Source: an uncultured Spartobacteria bacterium
GTDB lineage: Bacteria; Verrucomicrobiota; Verrucomicrobiia; Chthoniobacterales; UBA6821
Assembly: GCA_903858595.1 (NCBI GenBank)
Contig: CAIOJL010000182.1
Location: 1 to 41,867 of the forward strand
Direction: 5' to 3'
DNA length: 41,867 nt
Of the stretch, positions 26,353 to 36,870 are shown one piece after another (the first letter of the stretch is position 1; every line of letters begins with the position of its first letter). The translations under genes and the position numbers were made by a program. The notes beneath the pieces are model-generated. The model had not been told where the DNA came from and ran no database searches. It was given only the letters and a program-made list of their open reading frames with translations.

Positions 26353-26811
26353 ATGGGTTCTGACATCGTCACCAACCGCAAAGCTCTCAGGGATTACCAG
26401 ATCCTTGAGAAGTTCGAAGCAGGCATCTCTCTTGTCGGAACCGAAGTCAAGTCGCTGCGTGCAGGCAAGGCTGATCTCTTGGGATGCTATGCAAAGGTTG
26501 AGAAGGGTGGGGTGTTCCTTTATGAGGCAACGATCCAAGTCTACGAGAAGGCCAGCCACTCAACCCATGATCCCAAGCGCCCCAGGCAGCTTTTGCTCAA
26601 CAAGGTCGAAATCCTCAGGATGCTGGAGCAGACAGCCCGCAAGGGACTGGCCCTGCCGGTACTGCGCCTCTACTGGAAGAAGGGGCGGGTGAAGGTCGAA
26701 ATCGGTCTGGCTAAGGGAAAGCATGCCGCTGATCAGCGCCAGGATCTCAAAAAGAAAGCCGAGCAGCGGGAGACAGACCGTGAGGTCGCGCACTTCAAGC
26801 GGGGTAAATAG
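26353..26811 (+). CDS. smpB: SsrA-binding protein SmpB
   Basis: A 152-residue tmRNA-binding protein for trans-translation rescue of stalled ribosomes. DIVTNRKALRDYQILEKFEAGISLVGTEVKSLRAGKADL is the OB-fold core, HDPKRPRQLLLNK and LALPVLRLYWKKGRVKVEIGLAKGKH follow, and the basic C-terminal tail DLKKKAEQRETDREVAHFKRG is expected to reach into the decoding centre. ATG 26353 gives the usual N-terminus; the track's TTG 26338 is less likely. No tmRNA (ssrA) gene was recognised in the window. Confidence 0.97.
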   Translation: MGSDIVTNRKALRDYQILEKFEAGISLVGTEVKSLRAGKADLLGCYAKVEKGGVFLYEATIQVYEKASHSTHDPKRPRQLLLNKVEILRMLEQTARKGLALPVLRLYWKKGRVKVEIGLAKGKHAADQRQDLKKKAEQRETDREVAHFKRGK

Positions 26812-26862
26812 TAGCATTTCCTCATTGCACGCCCACTCCGTCGACAGCACCCTTTTTTTCAA

Positions 26863-28395
26863 ATGAAGACAGACCGGAAGAATGATATTCCAACCCTGAA
26901 GGGAGTGCTTCCATCCGCTGAGGAGTTTGCCGCAGAGGCTGCGACTCATTCCGTTGTGCCTGTGTGGATCGAACTGGTTGCCGACAGTGAGACCCCACTT
27001 TCCGTTCTCTCGAAGCTTGGCTCCGAGGAATCATCCTTTCTTTTGGAATCTGCCGAGCAGAGCGATCTGGTCGGGCGTTATTCCTTTGTCGGTTCCGGTT
27101 CTCGTGCAGTGATCTCCTCCCGTGGCGAGACGATCACCCTGACCGATCGCAAGGGGACGCGGTCGTGGAAAGCTCCTGATCCTCTCAAGGAACTCGATAC
27201 CCTGATGTCAGCATACAGGTGTGCAGTTAACCCGCAGCTTCCGGGATTCACCGGCGGAGCGGTCGGCTATCTGGGATACGAGGCCGTACGGAGTTTCGAA
27301 CCCTCCGTTCCTGCTGCTCGGCGGGATGATCTGGGGGTTCCCGAGATGCTTTTCATGATTGCCGACACCGTGGTGGCCTTTGACCACAAAAGAAGGAGGA
27401 TCAAGGTGGTGGCGTGTGCCTTTCCGGGTGAACTCGGGGTTGAAGAATCTCGACGTGAAGCCCTGGAGCGGATCTCCGCACTCCTTGCAAGACTTGCCCT
27501 GCCGCTTGCGATGCATCCCTTTCCCGCCCGTGTGTATGCAGAACGTCTACCCGTTTTGAGTAATGTGACTAGGGAGGCTTTTGAAAACGTAGTCGAGAAT
27601 GCTAAGGAGTTTATACGTGCTGGGGATATCTTTCAGATCGTCCTCTCTCAGCGCTTTGCGATCGCTTACGAAGGAGACCCTCTGCATCTCTACCGGGCAC
27701 TCCGATTCATCAATCCCTCGCCTTACATGTTTTGCCTGCGACTACCCGGCGGATTTTCGCTCGTGGGAAGTTCTCCGGAAGTTCATGTCAAGGTCACGGA
27801 CGGAAACGTCCAGATCCGACCGATTGCCGGGACATGCAAGCGCGGTGCCACGCCGGAATCCGACGAAGCACTCTGCCTCGAGCTACTTGAGGACCCCAAG
27901 GAGCGGGCCGAGCATCTCATGCTTGTCGATCTTGCCCGAAATGATGTCGGACGCATCTCAGAATTTGGCAGCGTGTCGCTAACCGACTTCATGACGGTCG
28001 AGCGTTATAGTCATGTGATGCATATCGTCTCCAATGTGGTCGGTAAGCTCTCTGAAACTCATTCCCCGCTAGATGTGCTGAGGGCTACTTTCCCTGCCGG
28101 TACAGTCAGCGGATCTCCGAAGGTGCGCGCCATGGAGATCATTGCGACGATGGAGCCTACCGCGCGCGGTAGTTATGCAGGGGCAGTGGGATACCTTGGA
28201 TTCAATGGGGAGCTCGATTCCTGCATCGCCCTGAGGACAGTTTTGCTGAAAGAAGGCATTGCCTATGTCCAGGCCGGTGCCGGTATTGTGGCAGACTCTA
28301 CCGCTGCGGCTGAGTTTGAGGAAACCGTCAACAAGGCGATGGGAGTCATCCGCGCTGTCGAACTGGCATCATCGACTCTTTCCAACCCTTCATAG
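26863..28395 (+). CDS. trpE: Anthranilate synthase component I
   Basis: A 510-residue chorismate-utilising enzyme for the first step of tryptophan synthesis. The N-terminal domain has the feedback-site element [17 protein letters not shown] and [13 protein letters not shown]. The catalytic domain has [86 protein letters not shown] and [22 protein letters not shown]. The tryptophan-site residues suggest feedback inhibition, as in the family. Start ATG 26863. trpG follows 2 bp after the stop, so the two subunits are made together. I see no leader peptide or attenuator in the 51-bp gap upstream. Confidence 0.96.
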   Translation: MKTDRKNDIPTLKGVLPSAEEFAAEAATHSVVPVWIELVADSETPLSVLSKLGSEESSFLLESAEQSDLVGRYSFVGSGSRAVISSRGETITLTDRKGTRSWKAPDPLKELDTLMSAYRCAVNPQLPGFTGGAVGYLGYEAVRSFEPSVPAARRDDLGVPEMLFMIADTVVAFDHKRRRIKVVACAFPGELGVEESRREALERISALLARLALPLAMHPFPARVYAERLPVLSNVTREAFENVVENAKEFIRAGDIFQIVLSQRFAIAYEGDPLHLYRALRFINPSPYMFCLRLPGGFSLVGSSPEVHVKVTDGNVQIRPIAGTCKRGATPESDEALCLELLEDPKERAEHLMLVDLARNDVGRISEFGSVSLTDFMTVERYSHVMHIVSNVVGKLSETHSPLDVLRATFPAGTVSGSPKVRAMEIIATMEPTARGSYAGAVGYLGFNGELDSCIALRTVLLKEGIAYVQAGAGIVADSTAAAEFEETVNKAMGVIRAVELASSTLSNPS

Positions 28396-28397
28396 TC

Positions 28398-28961
28398 ATG
28401 ATCCTTGTCATCGATAACTACGACTCCTTCACCTACAATCTTGTCCAATACTTTGGGGAACTCGGCGCGGAGCCCGTGGTTCGCCGCAACGACCAAATCA
28501 CGATTTCCGAAATTGAGGCACTCGGCCCTGACCGGATCTGCATCTCGCCCGGTCCCTGTACGCCGAAGGAAGCCGGCATTAGTTCCGAGGTGATACGGAC
28601 TCTCGCGGGACGATATCCCATTCTCGGAGTGTGCCTAGGCCACCAGTGCATGGGTGATGTCTATGGAGGTGAAGTGGTGAGGGCCGGGCGCCTGATGCAT
28701 GGTAAGACCTCTCCGATTCATCACAACTCGAAGGATTTGTTTGCCGGGCTACCAAATCCCTTCGAGGCAACTCGTTATCACAGCTTGCTCATACGTAGGG
28801 AGAGTTTTCCAGACTGCCTCGAGATCACGGCAGAGACCGCGGAGGGAGAAATCATGGGACTTCGCCACAAGGAGCTACCGCTCTGGGGGGTCCAGGTCCA
28901 TCCGGAGTCGATCCTTACTACTCATGGCAAGGAGCTGTTGGCTAATTTTTTGCGGCTGTAG
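28398..28961 (+). CDS. trpG: Anthranilate synthase component II (glutamine amidotransferase)
   Basis: A 187-residue class I glutamine amidotransferase supplying ammonia to Trp[32 protein letters not shown], the nucleophile in [10 protein letters not shown] (Cys79), RYHSLL, and the His-Glu pair in [10 protein letters not shown] are all present. In some bacteria the same subunit also serves aminodeoxychorismate synthase (PabA). Because it sits 2 bp after trpE, trpG is the natural name. trpD and trpC are not adjacent. Confidence 0.95.
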   Translation: MILVIDNYDSFTYNLVQYFGELGAEPVVRRNDQITISEIEALGPDRICISPGPCTPKEAGISSEVIRTLAGRYPILGVCLGHQCMGDVYGGEVVRAGRLMHGKTSPIHHNSKDLFAGLPNPFEATRYHSLLIRRESFPDCLEITAETAEGEIMGLRHKELPLWGVQVHPESILTTHGKELLANFLRL

Positions 28962-29054
28962 GACTGATCAATGCGCAGGTCGCAATAGGCAAGTCGCTGA
29001 AAAACAAAAAAACCTGCAACTTTCCAGTAGGGATCGCCTTTAATCATCACACGC

Positions 29055-30353
29055 ATGACCCAAGCAACTCATCATTCTGGGGAAGGTGCATCTTCCTCCC
29101 AATCGGCCGATGTCCTCCCTTCTGTTAAGAAAGGCAGAGGCGGTGTCGGACAAGTCATTTTCTGCTTGCTGGTGCTCGTTATTCTAGGGGGAATCATCTG
29201 GCGGTTCACTCATCTTGCCCCCTCTGGTGACAGCCACAGTTCCCACTCTGGAGGGGCTGGATCTTTCCCCATTCCGGTGACGATGAAATCTGTCACGGTC
29301 GAGGATTTCCCTATCTATCTGGATGGCCTGGGTACTGTTCAGGCCTACAATTCAGCACTTGTGAATGCTCGCGTTTCTGGCCTCATCCAAGAGATCCGCT
29401 TCCAAGAGGGTCAGGATGTGAAGAAGGGTGATGTCATTGCCCTGATTGATCCGCGTACTTTTCAGGCCCAGTATGATCAGGCAGTTTCAAAAACAGCTCA
29501 GGATGCCGCGCAGATGGAGAGTGCCAAAGTCCTGCTTGCCAGGGATCAGGATCTGCTGAAAAAGAATGTTCTGGATCATCAGACTTACGATACCCAGAGG
29601 TATTTAGTGGCTCAGCTGCAGGCAACGGTGCAGGCCGACCAGGCCAATGCAGAGATGCAGAAGTCGCAGTTGGACTGGACGCAGGTCACCGCTCCTATTT
29701 CCGGCCGCACGGGAGTGAAGCAGGTTGATGTCGGCAATCAGGTCACCGTGGGAGCCAATAGTGCCAACGGTGCCTCCTCGATTGTCACCATTAACCAGAT
29801 CCAGCCGATTTTTGTCTCCTTCACCCTGCCCCAGCAGGATCTTGACCAGATCAGGCAGCCGCTTCTCGCTCACAAGACTCTCGAAGTGATAGCTCTTGAT
29901 AGGAATAATCAAACCGTTCTCAGCAAAGGAAAACTCAGTGTGGTCGATAACCAGATCGACACGACAACGGCAACGGTGAAGCTTAAGGCGGTTTTCAGCA
30001 ACGAGGATTTCAAACTCTGGCCAGGACAGTTTGTGAATGTGCGGCTACTGGTAACTGATCTCCCTGATGCTGTCGTGGTACCTTCCGAGGCAGTACAACT
30101 CGGGCCGGATGGCTCGTATGTTTATGTGGTGGGTTCCGACAGCAAGGCGGAGATGCGTCCTGTCACGACTGGCCCCGCCGAGTCCGGAATGACGCTTATC
30201 AAATCGGGATTGAAATCGGGCGAAAAGGTGGTGACGGATGGCCAGTACAGGCTTCAGCCTGATTCCATCGTCACAACGGCTCCTCCGAAATCTGGTGCTG
30301 GAGGCCAGCCCCATCCTAAGGAAACATTGATTAAATCCCATGATGGCCGCTGA
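29055..30353 (+). CDS. mdtA: RND efflux periplasmic adaptor (MdtA-like)
   Basis: A 432-residue membrane fusion protein. One N-terminal membrane anchor lies at about residues 32-52 (VGQVIFCLLVLVILGGIIW), followed by the barrel-sandwich lipoyl-like domain (VNARVSGLIQEIRFQEGQDVKKGDVIALID), a short alpha-hairpin, the second lipoyl half (QVTAPISGRTGVKQVDVGNQV), a beta-barrel and a membrane-proximal domain. It bridges the RND pumps downstream to an outer-membrane channel, which is not encoded here. The N-terminus is Ser/His-rich and cytoplasmic. A 212-bp gap with a long inverted repeat separates it from the first pump gene. Confidence 0.9.
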   Translation: MTQATHHSGEGASSSQSADVLPSVKKGRGGVGQVIFCLLVLVILGGIIWRFTHLAPSGDSHSSHSGGAGSFPIPVTMKSVTVEDFPIYLDGLGTVQAYNSALVNARVSGLIQEIRFQEGQDVKKGDVIALIDPRTFQAQYDQAVSKTAQDAAQMESAKVLLARDQDLLKKNVLDHQTYDTQRYLVAQLQATVQADQANAEMQKSQLDWTQVTAPISGRTGVKQVDVGNQVTVGANSANGASSIVTINQIQPIFVSFTLPQQDLDQIRQPLLAHKTLEVIALDRNNQTVLSKGKLSVVDNQIDTTTATVKLKAVFSNEDFKLWPGQFVNVRLLVTDLPDAVVVPSEAVQLGPDGSYVYVVGSDSKAEMRPVTTGPAESGMTLIKSGLKSGEKVVTDGQYRLQPDSIVTTAPPKSGAGGQPHPKETLIKSHDGR

Positions 30354-30453
30354 AGAGTATTTGATTGTTTACCAAGGCGTGCAGCGCAGTGGCAATACCC
30401 TTGAGGTCTTGCCCAAGCAAGCAACGCAGGAAAACGGCCAAATACTCTTCAGC
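30349..30453. repeat. Perfect 15-bp inverted repeat, 75 bp apart, between adaptor and pump genes
   Basis: GCTGAAGAGTATTTG (30349-30363) overlaps the adaptor's stop codon, and its exact reverse complement lies at 30439-30453. The intervening 75 bp can fold further (for example GGCAA...TTGCC). In RNA this would make a long hairpin just after the adaptor gene. It might tune expression of adaptor versus pumps, or be the trace of a small intergenic mobile repeat. Confidence 0.75.
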
Positions 30454-30565
30454 CGAACGGTTCGCTGTGAGTTCCTAACTCTCTGTTGATTCAAGAGGCT
30501 CTCCGAAGGCTCTACATCCCAACGACCGACTGCCGGGAGAGAAGCCTTCAGGAAAATCGAATTTC

Positions 30566-33500
30566 ATGAATATTTCCGAACACTTCATCAAGAGGCCGAT
30601 CGCGACATCGCTTCTCATGGTGGCTCTGGTGCTAGTCGGTATTCTTGGCTACCGCTCGCTGCCAGTAGCGGCGCTGCCGACCGTCGACTTCCCCACTATC
30701 CAGGTCACCTCGCAGTATCCGGGGGCTGATCCCGAGGTGATGGCTTCCCTAGTGACCGCTCCCCTGGAAAAGCAGTTTGGCCAGATCAGTGGACTGGCCT
30801 CGATGAACTCCATCAGCTCGCTAGGCACATCGGTCGTCACGCTCCAGTTTGTCCTAGGCAAGAATATCGACCAGGCCTCGCAGGATGTTCAGGCGGCAAT
30901 CAATGCGGCGGGTGGGGTTCTTCCCCCGAATATGCCCAATCCGCCGGTCTATAATAAGGTCAACCCGGCCGATGCCCCCATCCTAACTCTTTCCATAACC
31001 TCGGACACGCTGCCGATCGTCAAGGTCAATGACTTTGCCGATTCCGTTCTGGCTCAGAAGTTGAGTGAGGTTCAAGGGGTCGGTCTTGTCACGATTCAAG
31101 GGAATCAGAAGCCTGCCGTGAGAGTAAAACTCAACCCCGCTGCACTCGATGCTCAGGGAATCAGCCTTGAGACGCTCCGCAATACGATCAACCAGGCCAA
31201 TGCCAATGCCCCGAAGGGGAGTTTCAACGGTGAGCACCAATCGTTCACGATCGGTGCCAACGATCAGATTCTGAATGCCGAGGATCTCTCCACTCTTATC
31301 CTTGCTTACAACACGAATAACAACGCACCTGTCCGTCTCAAGGATGTGGCCACCATCAGGGATGACGTTGAGAATTCCCTAATCCAGGCCTGGGTCTCCA
31401 CTGCCAAGATCCCCTTCCGCCAGGCCGTCCTGCTCGATATCCAGCGTCAACCCGGGGCAAACATCATCGACACAGTCGATCGTGTGAAGGCGCTTCTGCC
31501 GAAGCTCACAGCGTCGCTACCTCCCGGAATGCACATCACCATTTTTTCGGACAGGACGGAAACGATCAGAGCCTCGGTCAAGGATGTTCAGTTCACTCTG
31601 ATCCTGACGGTCTTTCTTGTCATCCTGGTGCTCTTCTTTTTCCTGAGAAAGATCGCGGCCACGATCATTCCAAGCGTGGCGCTTCCTCTCTCGGTGCTTG
31701 GAACCTTTGCCTTCATGTACCTGGCTGGGTTCAGTCTCGACAATCTTTCCCTCATGGCGCTCACGATCTCGACGGGCTTTGTTGTCGATGACGCCATCGT
31801 GATGATCGAGAACATCGTCCGCTACATCGAAATGGGAGACTCTCCCATGCAGGCCGCACTGAAAGGGGCGCGCCAGATCGGCTTCACTGTTATTTCCCTC
31901 AGTATCTCGTTGATTGCTGTCTTTATTCCCCTTCTCTTCATGTCGGGAATCGTCGGACGCCTCTTCCGTGAATTTGCCATTACCCTGAGCTGCTCCGTTG
32001 TCGTTTCAGCGATTGTCTCGCTGACCCTGACTCCGATGATGTGCTCAAGGATGCTGCGAAGGGAACATGAGCACGAGCAGCACAAGGAGACGGGTATTTC
32101 CGGTTTTCTAGAGAATGCTTTTGAACGCCTTCTTTGGTATTATGACAGGTCTTTGCTCTGGGTTCTCCGTCATCAAAGGAGCGTTCTTCTGGTGGCTATT
32201 CTGACTCTTGTTGCCACGGCCGTGCTGTTCGTCATGATCCCCAAGGGATTGTTGCCCTTACAGGATACGGGCCTAATTATCGGGGTCACTGATGCCTCCC
32301 AGGATATCTCGTTCAAGCAGATGCTCGAACGTCAGAAAGAACTCTCGGAGGTCATTGCCCGCGATCCTGATGTACTTCGAGTCGCGGCTTTCATCGGGAC
32401 CGGCACGGTTAATCCGACGCAGAACTCGGGGCGTTTTTATATCGTCCTGAAACCGCGTGAGCGCCGAGCCCCCATCCGGGAAATCATGACGCGCCTCTCG
32501 CAGGCCGCCCAGGGAATCCAGGGCATCAACCTTTACCTGCAACCGACCCAGGATCTGCAGATCGACACCAGGATCAGCCGCACGCAGTTCCAGTACCTGC
32601 TGGAGGATGTCGATCCGGCCACGCTCAGGCAGTGGGTTCCCAAATTGCTGGAAAAACTTCGTGCCATGCCCGCCCTCGAGGACGTGGCCAGCGATCAGCA
32701 GGATCTTGGGCTACAACTCGACATCAATATCGACAGGGTCGCTGCATCGCGTCTGAATGTTCCCGTCCAAGCCATCGACGACACTCTTTACGATGCCTTC
32801 GGACAGCGGCAGATTTCTGTTATTTACACCCAGCTCAATCAGTACCGCATTGTCATGGAGAATGCGGGGAAGTACAGCAACAAGCCCGAGGCACTGGACA
32901 AAATCTATGTCAGCTCGACCACAGGCAAGCTAGTTCCTCTGAACGCCCTGATGACGGTGAAGACCAAGACAGCCCCCCTTCTAATCACGCACCAAGGGCA
33001 GTTTCCATCCACCACAATCTCGTTCAATTTGAGGAGCGGTCACTCCCTAGGCGAGGCGGTGAAGGCCACTCAGACAGCCGAACACTCCATAGGCATGCCC
33101 GAAAGCATCCAGACCCAGTTTCTCGGAAGTGTTGCCGAGTTCCGCTCATCGCTTGCCACTGAGCCCTTCCTAATCCTTGCCGCACTCATTGTCATCTACA
33201 TTGTCCTGGGTGTTCTCTACGAGAGCTACATCCATCCAATCACGATTCTTTCCACGCTTCCGAGTGCAGGGGTCGGGGCTCTCCTGGCATTGCAGGCATG
33301 TCACATGGAATTCTCCCTTGTCGCACTGATAGGAGTTATCTTGCTGATAGGTATCGTAAAAAAGAACGCGATTATGATGATCGACTTTGCTCTCGATGCC
33401 CGGAAGGAAAAGCATGTGACCGCCAGGGAGGCAATCTATCAGGCCTGTCTTCTCCGATTCCGTCCCATCATGATGACAACGGCCGCCGCTCTTCTGGGGG

Positions 33501-33721
33501 CTGTGCCCCTTGCTCTCCAGTCAGGGACGGGCTCCGAGCTACGGCAGCCCCTCGGGATCGCTATCGTGGGTGGGCTCATGCTTTCCCAGTTCATCACTCT
33601 ATACACAACGCCGGTTATTTATCTCTATCTGGACCGCCTGGAGTCTTGGATCGGTGCGCGTCTCAAGAATGATGATTTGCAGGATTCCTGTGACGTGGGC
33701 ATCGCCTCTTCGGTCCGATGA
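30566..33721 (+). CDS. mdtB: RND multidrug efflux transporter, MdtB-like
   Basis: A 1051-residue inner-membrane proton antiporter with the usual 12 membrane helices and two large periplasmic loops. The N-terminus FIKRPIATSLLMVALVLVGILGYRSLPVAALPTVDFPTIQV and SQYPGADPEVMASLVTAPLEKQFGQISGL match MdtB. TM4 carries the proton-relay Asp pair in GFVVDDAIVMIENIVR, and TM10 carries the Lys in GIVKKNAIMMIDFAL. Its stop overlaps the next RND gene's ATG (ATGA). Together with the adaptor and a distinct second pump, the order matches mdtABC, whose E. coli product is a hetero-trimer for bile salts and novobiocin. Confidence 0.9.
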   Translation: MNISEHFIKRPIATSLLMVALVLVGILGYRSLPVAALPTVDFPTIQVTSQYPGADPEVMASLVTAPLEKQFGQISGLASMNSISSLGTSVVTLQFVLGKNIDQASQDVQAAINAAGGVLPPNMPNPPVYNKVNPADAPILTLSITSDTLPIVKVNDFADSVLAQKLSEVQGVGLVTIQGNQKPAVRVKLNPAALDAQGISLETLRNTINQANANAPKGSFNGEHQSFTIGANDQILNAEDLSTLILAYNTNNNAPVRLKDVATIRDDVENSLIQAWVSTAKIPFRQAVLLDIQRQPGANIIDTVDRVKALLPKLTASLPPGMHITIFSDRTETIRASVKDVQFTLILTVFLVILVLFFFLRKIAATIIPSVALPLSVLGTFAFMYLAGFSLDNLSLMALTISTGFVVDDAIVMIENIVRYIEMGDSPMQAALKGARQIGFTVISLSISLIAVFIPLLFMSGIVGRLFREFAITLSCSVVVSAIVSLTLTPMMCSRMLRREHEHEQHKETGISGFLENAFERLLWYYDRSLLWVLRHQRSVLLVAILTLVATAVLFVMIPKGLLPLQDTGLIIGVTDASQDISFKQMLERQKELSEVIARDPDVLRVAAFIGTGTVNPTQNSGRFYIVLKPRERRAPIREIMTRLSQAAQGIQGINLYLQPTQDLQIDTRISRTQFQYLLEDVDPATLRQWVPKLLEKLRAMPALEDVASDQQDLGLQLDINIDRVAASRLNVPVQAIDDTLYDAFGQRQISVIYTQLNQYRIVMENAGKYSNKPEALDKIYVSSTTGKLVPLNALMTVKTKTAPLLITHQGQFPSTTISFNLRSGHSLGEAVKATQTAEHSIGMPESIQTQFLGSVAEFRSSLATEPFLILAALIVIYIVLGVLYESYIHPITILSTLPSAGVGALLALQACHMEFSLVALIGVILLIGIVKKNAIMMIDFALDARKEKHVTAREAIYQACLLRFRPIMMTTAAALLGAVPLALQSGTGSELRQPLGIAIVGGLMLSQFITLYTTPVIYLYLDRLESWIGARLKNDDLQDSCDVGIASSVR

Positions 33722-36700
33722 GCATCTCGTCCCCCTTCATCATGAGGCCAAGGGGGACCTCGCTCCTCGCCATGGGACTGCTGCTTCTCGGGATCATCGC
33801 CTATTTCAGTCTGCCGATCGCCCCGCTGCCGAACGTCGACTTTCCGACAATCCTAGTCAGCGCCTCCTTGCCGGGAGTCGATCCCCAGACTGCGGCGACA
33901 TCACTGGCAGCCCCGCTGGAAAAACGTCTAGGACAGATTCCCGGTGTGATCGAGATGACTTCATCCAGCACCTTGGGTGGTACTTCCATCACGGTTCAGT
34001 TTGACCTGAGTCGCAGTGTCGATGGGGCAGCGCACGACGTGCAGGCAGCCATCAATGCGGCGGACCATGACCTCCCCCCCAACATGCCTACCCCGGCAAC
34101 CTATCGTAAGGTCAATCCCGCAGGAGCTCCCGTCATGATTCTGGGAATGACGTCGGAGACGATGCCGCTTTCCAAGATCTTCAACCTTGCCGATGGGGTG
34201 ATTTCCCAACGTCTGAGTCAGATTCCCGGAGTCAGCCAGGTGGCTCTGTGGGGGGGGGCGAAGACAGCCGTCAGGGTTGAGGTGAATCCGTCGCAGCTTG
34301 CGAGTCTAGGAATGAGTCTGAACGATGTGCAAAGCTTTCTGGTCAATGCCAATCATTACGCTCCGCTCGGGACGATTGAGGGTAAGGGGAGAGCCTTCAA
34401 TATAAGGGCTAATGACCAACTCATGGATGCGGATGACTACCAGTCGCTTGTCATCGCGCAGACAACGAACGGCATTCCGATACCGATCTCCTCGGTGGCA
34501 CGGATTATCAACGGGACGGAAAACACCCTCCAGGGTGGTTGGATCAATGGAAAGCGGGCGGTGATCCTGCCGGTTTTCAAGGATCCCGACGCCAACGTGA
34601 TCAAGATCGCCGCAGAGATCCAGAGAATCATGCCCCAACTCCGCTCTTGGTTGCCGCCGGGGGTTCACCTCATTATTGCTTCAGACCGCACACAGACGAT
34701 CCGCGCCTCGGTGAATGATGTTCAGTTCACGCTGATGCTCACGAGCGCGCTCGTCATTCTCGTGATGTTTCTCTTCCTGCGTCGTCTGGGCCCGACCTTT
34801 GTGGCCGGCATCACGGTTCCCCTTGCGCTTGCGGGGACATTCGGGCTCATGTGGCTTTGTAATTACAATCTCGATAATCTCTCCCTCATGGCACTGACCG
34901 TTTCGGTCGGTTTTCTCGTGGACGATGCGATTATCGTGATCGAGAATATTGTTCGCTTTCTTGAGAAGGGAGAGGCTCCCTTAAATGCCGCCCTCCTGGG
35001 AGCCCGTCAAATCGGATTCACGGTGATTTCGATGAGCATCTCTTTGATAGCGGTCTTTATTCCCATCCTGCTGATGGGGGGCGTGATAGGACGCCTCTTT
35101 CACGAGTTTGCAGTCACGCTGAGTGCCTCTATTGTGGTATCGGCCCTGATTTCACTGACACTCACACCAACTCTCTGCGCCCGTTTCCTCCAGCGTGAAA
35201 ATCATGCAGGGGAGGGACGTTTAGGCAAATGGCTCGAGTCTCTTTATATGGCCAGTTTTGAGCTCTACAGGGAGGGACTGGACTGGGTTCTCGCCCACAG
35301 GCGTCTCACTCTTTGGTTTACGCTGGCAACGGTCGTAGCGACGATCTTGCTGTACGTCATCATTCCCAAGGGATTCTTCCCACAGCAGGACACCGGAGTT
35401 CTTACCGGTGTCTCGGAGGCAGCTCAGGATATCTCCTTCAGTGCCATGGAAAAAAAACAGAAGGCCTTGGCAAAAATAATTTCTGATGACCCGGGGGTGG
35501 ATTATGTGATCTCAAGTATCGGAAGTGCCGGAGGGGGCCCTATCAACAACGGACGATTCTTCATTTCCCTCAAGCCGATGGATAAGCGTCGGGCAACCGT
35601 CGATGATATCATTAACCGCTTGAGGCCGAAACTGGCAGCCAATCGAGGTGCCCGGGTGTTCCTGAGTCCCATGCAGGATCTTCGCATGGGAGGCCGCGTT
35701 TCGAGAGCCCAATACCAGTATGCATTGCGAGCGGACAACCTCGACCTTCTTACGAAATGGGCTCCCAAGCTTGTGAGCTATCTCAAAGCCTACCCGCAAT
35801 TAGCCGACATCAACAGCGACCAGCAGTTTCAGGGACTGCAGGTCAGGGTGGTGGTTGACAGGAATCTGGCCGGAAGGTTAGGAATTCAACCCACGCAGAT
35901 CGATTCGGTGCTCAATAACGCCTTTGGTCAGAACATGGTTTCCAACATGTATTCAACGATCAATCAATTCCATGTGATCCTTGTTGGTAATCCGGAACTT
36001 TTGGAAGATCCCAGTTATCTGAACAAAATCTTTGTTAAATCTTCGGCGGGCAGAATGATTCCCTTGAGTTCGATTGCCCATTTCGAACAGACGAACATGC
36101 CCCTTTCGTTGAATCACCAAGGGCAGTTTCCCGTCGTCACCTTTTCCTTCAATCTGATGCCCGGGATTTCTCTGGGGCAGGCGGAAGCTCTAATTGAGCA
36201 AGCAGAGAAAGAACTGAATATGCCACCCGCTATCAAGGGCGAATTTGCCGGGAATGCCCTCCTTTTCAAGGAGTCCTTCAGCGCACTTCCCCTGCTTGTT
36301 ATCGCCGCGATCCTAGCCGTCTACATCGTGCTGGGGATTCTCTATGAAAGCCTGATCCATCCCTTCACCATTCTCTCCACGATTCCAACGGCTGGGGTAG
36401 GCGCCTTGTTGGCGCTGATTCTTGCGGGGATGGAACTCAGCATTGTCGGGATGATAGGCATCGTACTTCTGGTGGGCATCGTGAAGAAGAATGCGATTAT
36501 GATGGTTGATTTTGCCATCGAGGCTCAGAGGGAGAGGGGACTTGGCCCGAAAGAAGCCATCTATGAGGCTTGTTTAGTTCGCTTCCGTCCGATCCTGATG
36601 ACAAGTGTTGCAGCCATCTTTGGGTCGCTACCCCTGGCCATCGGCATGGGAGTCGGATCGGAGCTTCGCCAGCCCTTGGGTGTCGCTATCGTGGGTGGCT

Positions 36701-36870
36701 TGATCGTCTCCCAAGTCCTGACCCTCTTCACGACTCCCGTGGTTTATCTGGCCATGGAACACCTTCATGTCAAATTCAGTGGGGTTCGGAAGCGTTCCGC
36801 CCTGTCCTTGAGAGCGGCTTTTGTGAGGCTAACTAAAACCGTCCCTCAGGAAGCATTTCCAAATTCCTGA
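33718..36870 (+). CDS. mdtC: RND multidrug efflux transporter, MdtC-like
   Basis: A 1050-residue RND pump. LPIAPLPNVDFPTILVSASLPGVDPQTAATSLAAPLEKRLGQIPGVIEMTSSSTLGGTSI is very close in pattern to E. coli MdtC. Proton-relay motifs GFLVDDAIIVIENIVR and GIVKKNAIMMVDFAIEA are intact, so the gene looks functional. It is translationally coupled to the upstream pump by an ATGA overlap. The two are homologous but clearly different, as in MdtBC, rather than a recent duplication. Its 3' end overlaps the convergent lipB gene by 38 bp. Confidence 0.9.
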   Translation: MSISSPFIMRPRGTSLLAMGLLLLGIIAYFSLPIAPLPNVDFPTILVSASLPGVDPQTAATSLAAPLEKRLGQIPGVIEMTSSSTLGGTSITVQFDLSRSVDGAAHDVQAAINAADHDLPPNMPTPATYRKVNPAGAPVMILGMTSETMPLSKIFNLADGVISQRLSQIPGVSQVALWGGAKTAVRVEVNPSQLASLGMSLNDVQSFLVNANHYAPLGTIEGKGRAFNIRANDQLMDADDYQSLVIAQTTNGIPIPISSVARIINGTENTLQGGWINGKRAVILPVFKDPDANVIKIAAEIQRIMPQLRSWLPPGVHLIIASDRTQTIRASVNDVQFTLMLTSALVILVMFLFLRRLGPTFVAGITVPLALAGTFGLMWLCNYNLDNLSLMALTVSVGFLVDDAIIVIENIVRFLEKGEAPLNAALLGARQIGFTVISMSISLIAVFIPILLMGGVIGRLFHEFAVTLSASIVVSALISLTLTPTLCARFLQRENHAGEGRLGKWLESLYMASFELYREGLDWVLAHRRLTLWFTLATVVATILLYVIIPKGFFPQQDTGVLTGVSEAAQDISFSAMEKKQKALAKIISDDPGVDYVISSIGSAGGGPINNGRFFISLKPMDKRRATVDDIINRLRPKLAANRGARVFLSPMQDLRMGGRVSRAQYQYALRADNLDLLTKWAPKLVSYLKAYPQLADINSDQQFQGLQVRVVVDRNLAGRLGIQPTQIDSVLNNAFGQNMVSNMYSTINQFHVILVGNPELLEDPSYLNKIFVKSSAGRMIPLSSIAHFEQTNMPLSLNHQGQFPVVTFSFNLMPGISLGQAEALIEQAEKELNMPPAIKGEFAGNALLFKESFSALPLLVIAAILAVYIVLGILYESLIHPFTILSTIPTAGVGALLALILAGMELSIVGMIGIVLLVGIVKKNAIMMVDFAIEAQRERGLGPKEAIYEACLVRFRPILMTSVAAIFGSLPLAIGMGVGSELRQPLGVAIVGGLIVSQVLTLFTTPVVYLAMEHLHVKFSGVRKRSALSLRAAFVRLTKTVPQEAFPNS

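Noticed and set aside
30566-36870. Recent tandem duplication of one RND gene
   Set aside because: The two proteins differ throughout and match the distinct MdtB and MdtC patterns, so the pair is ancient.
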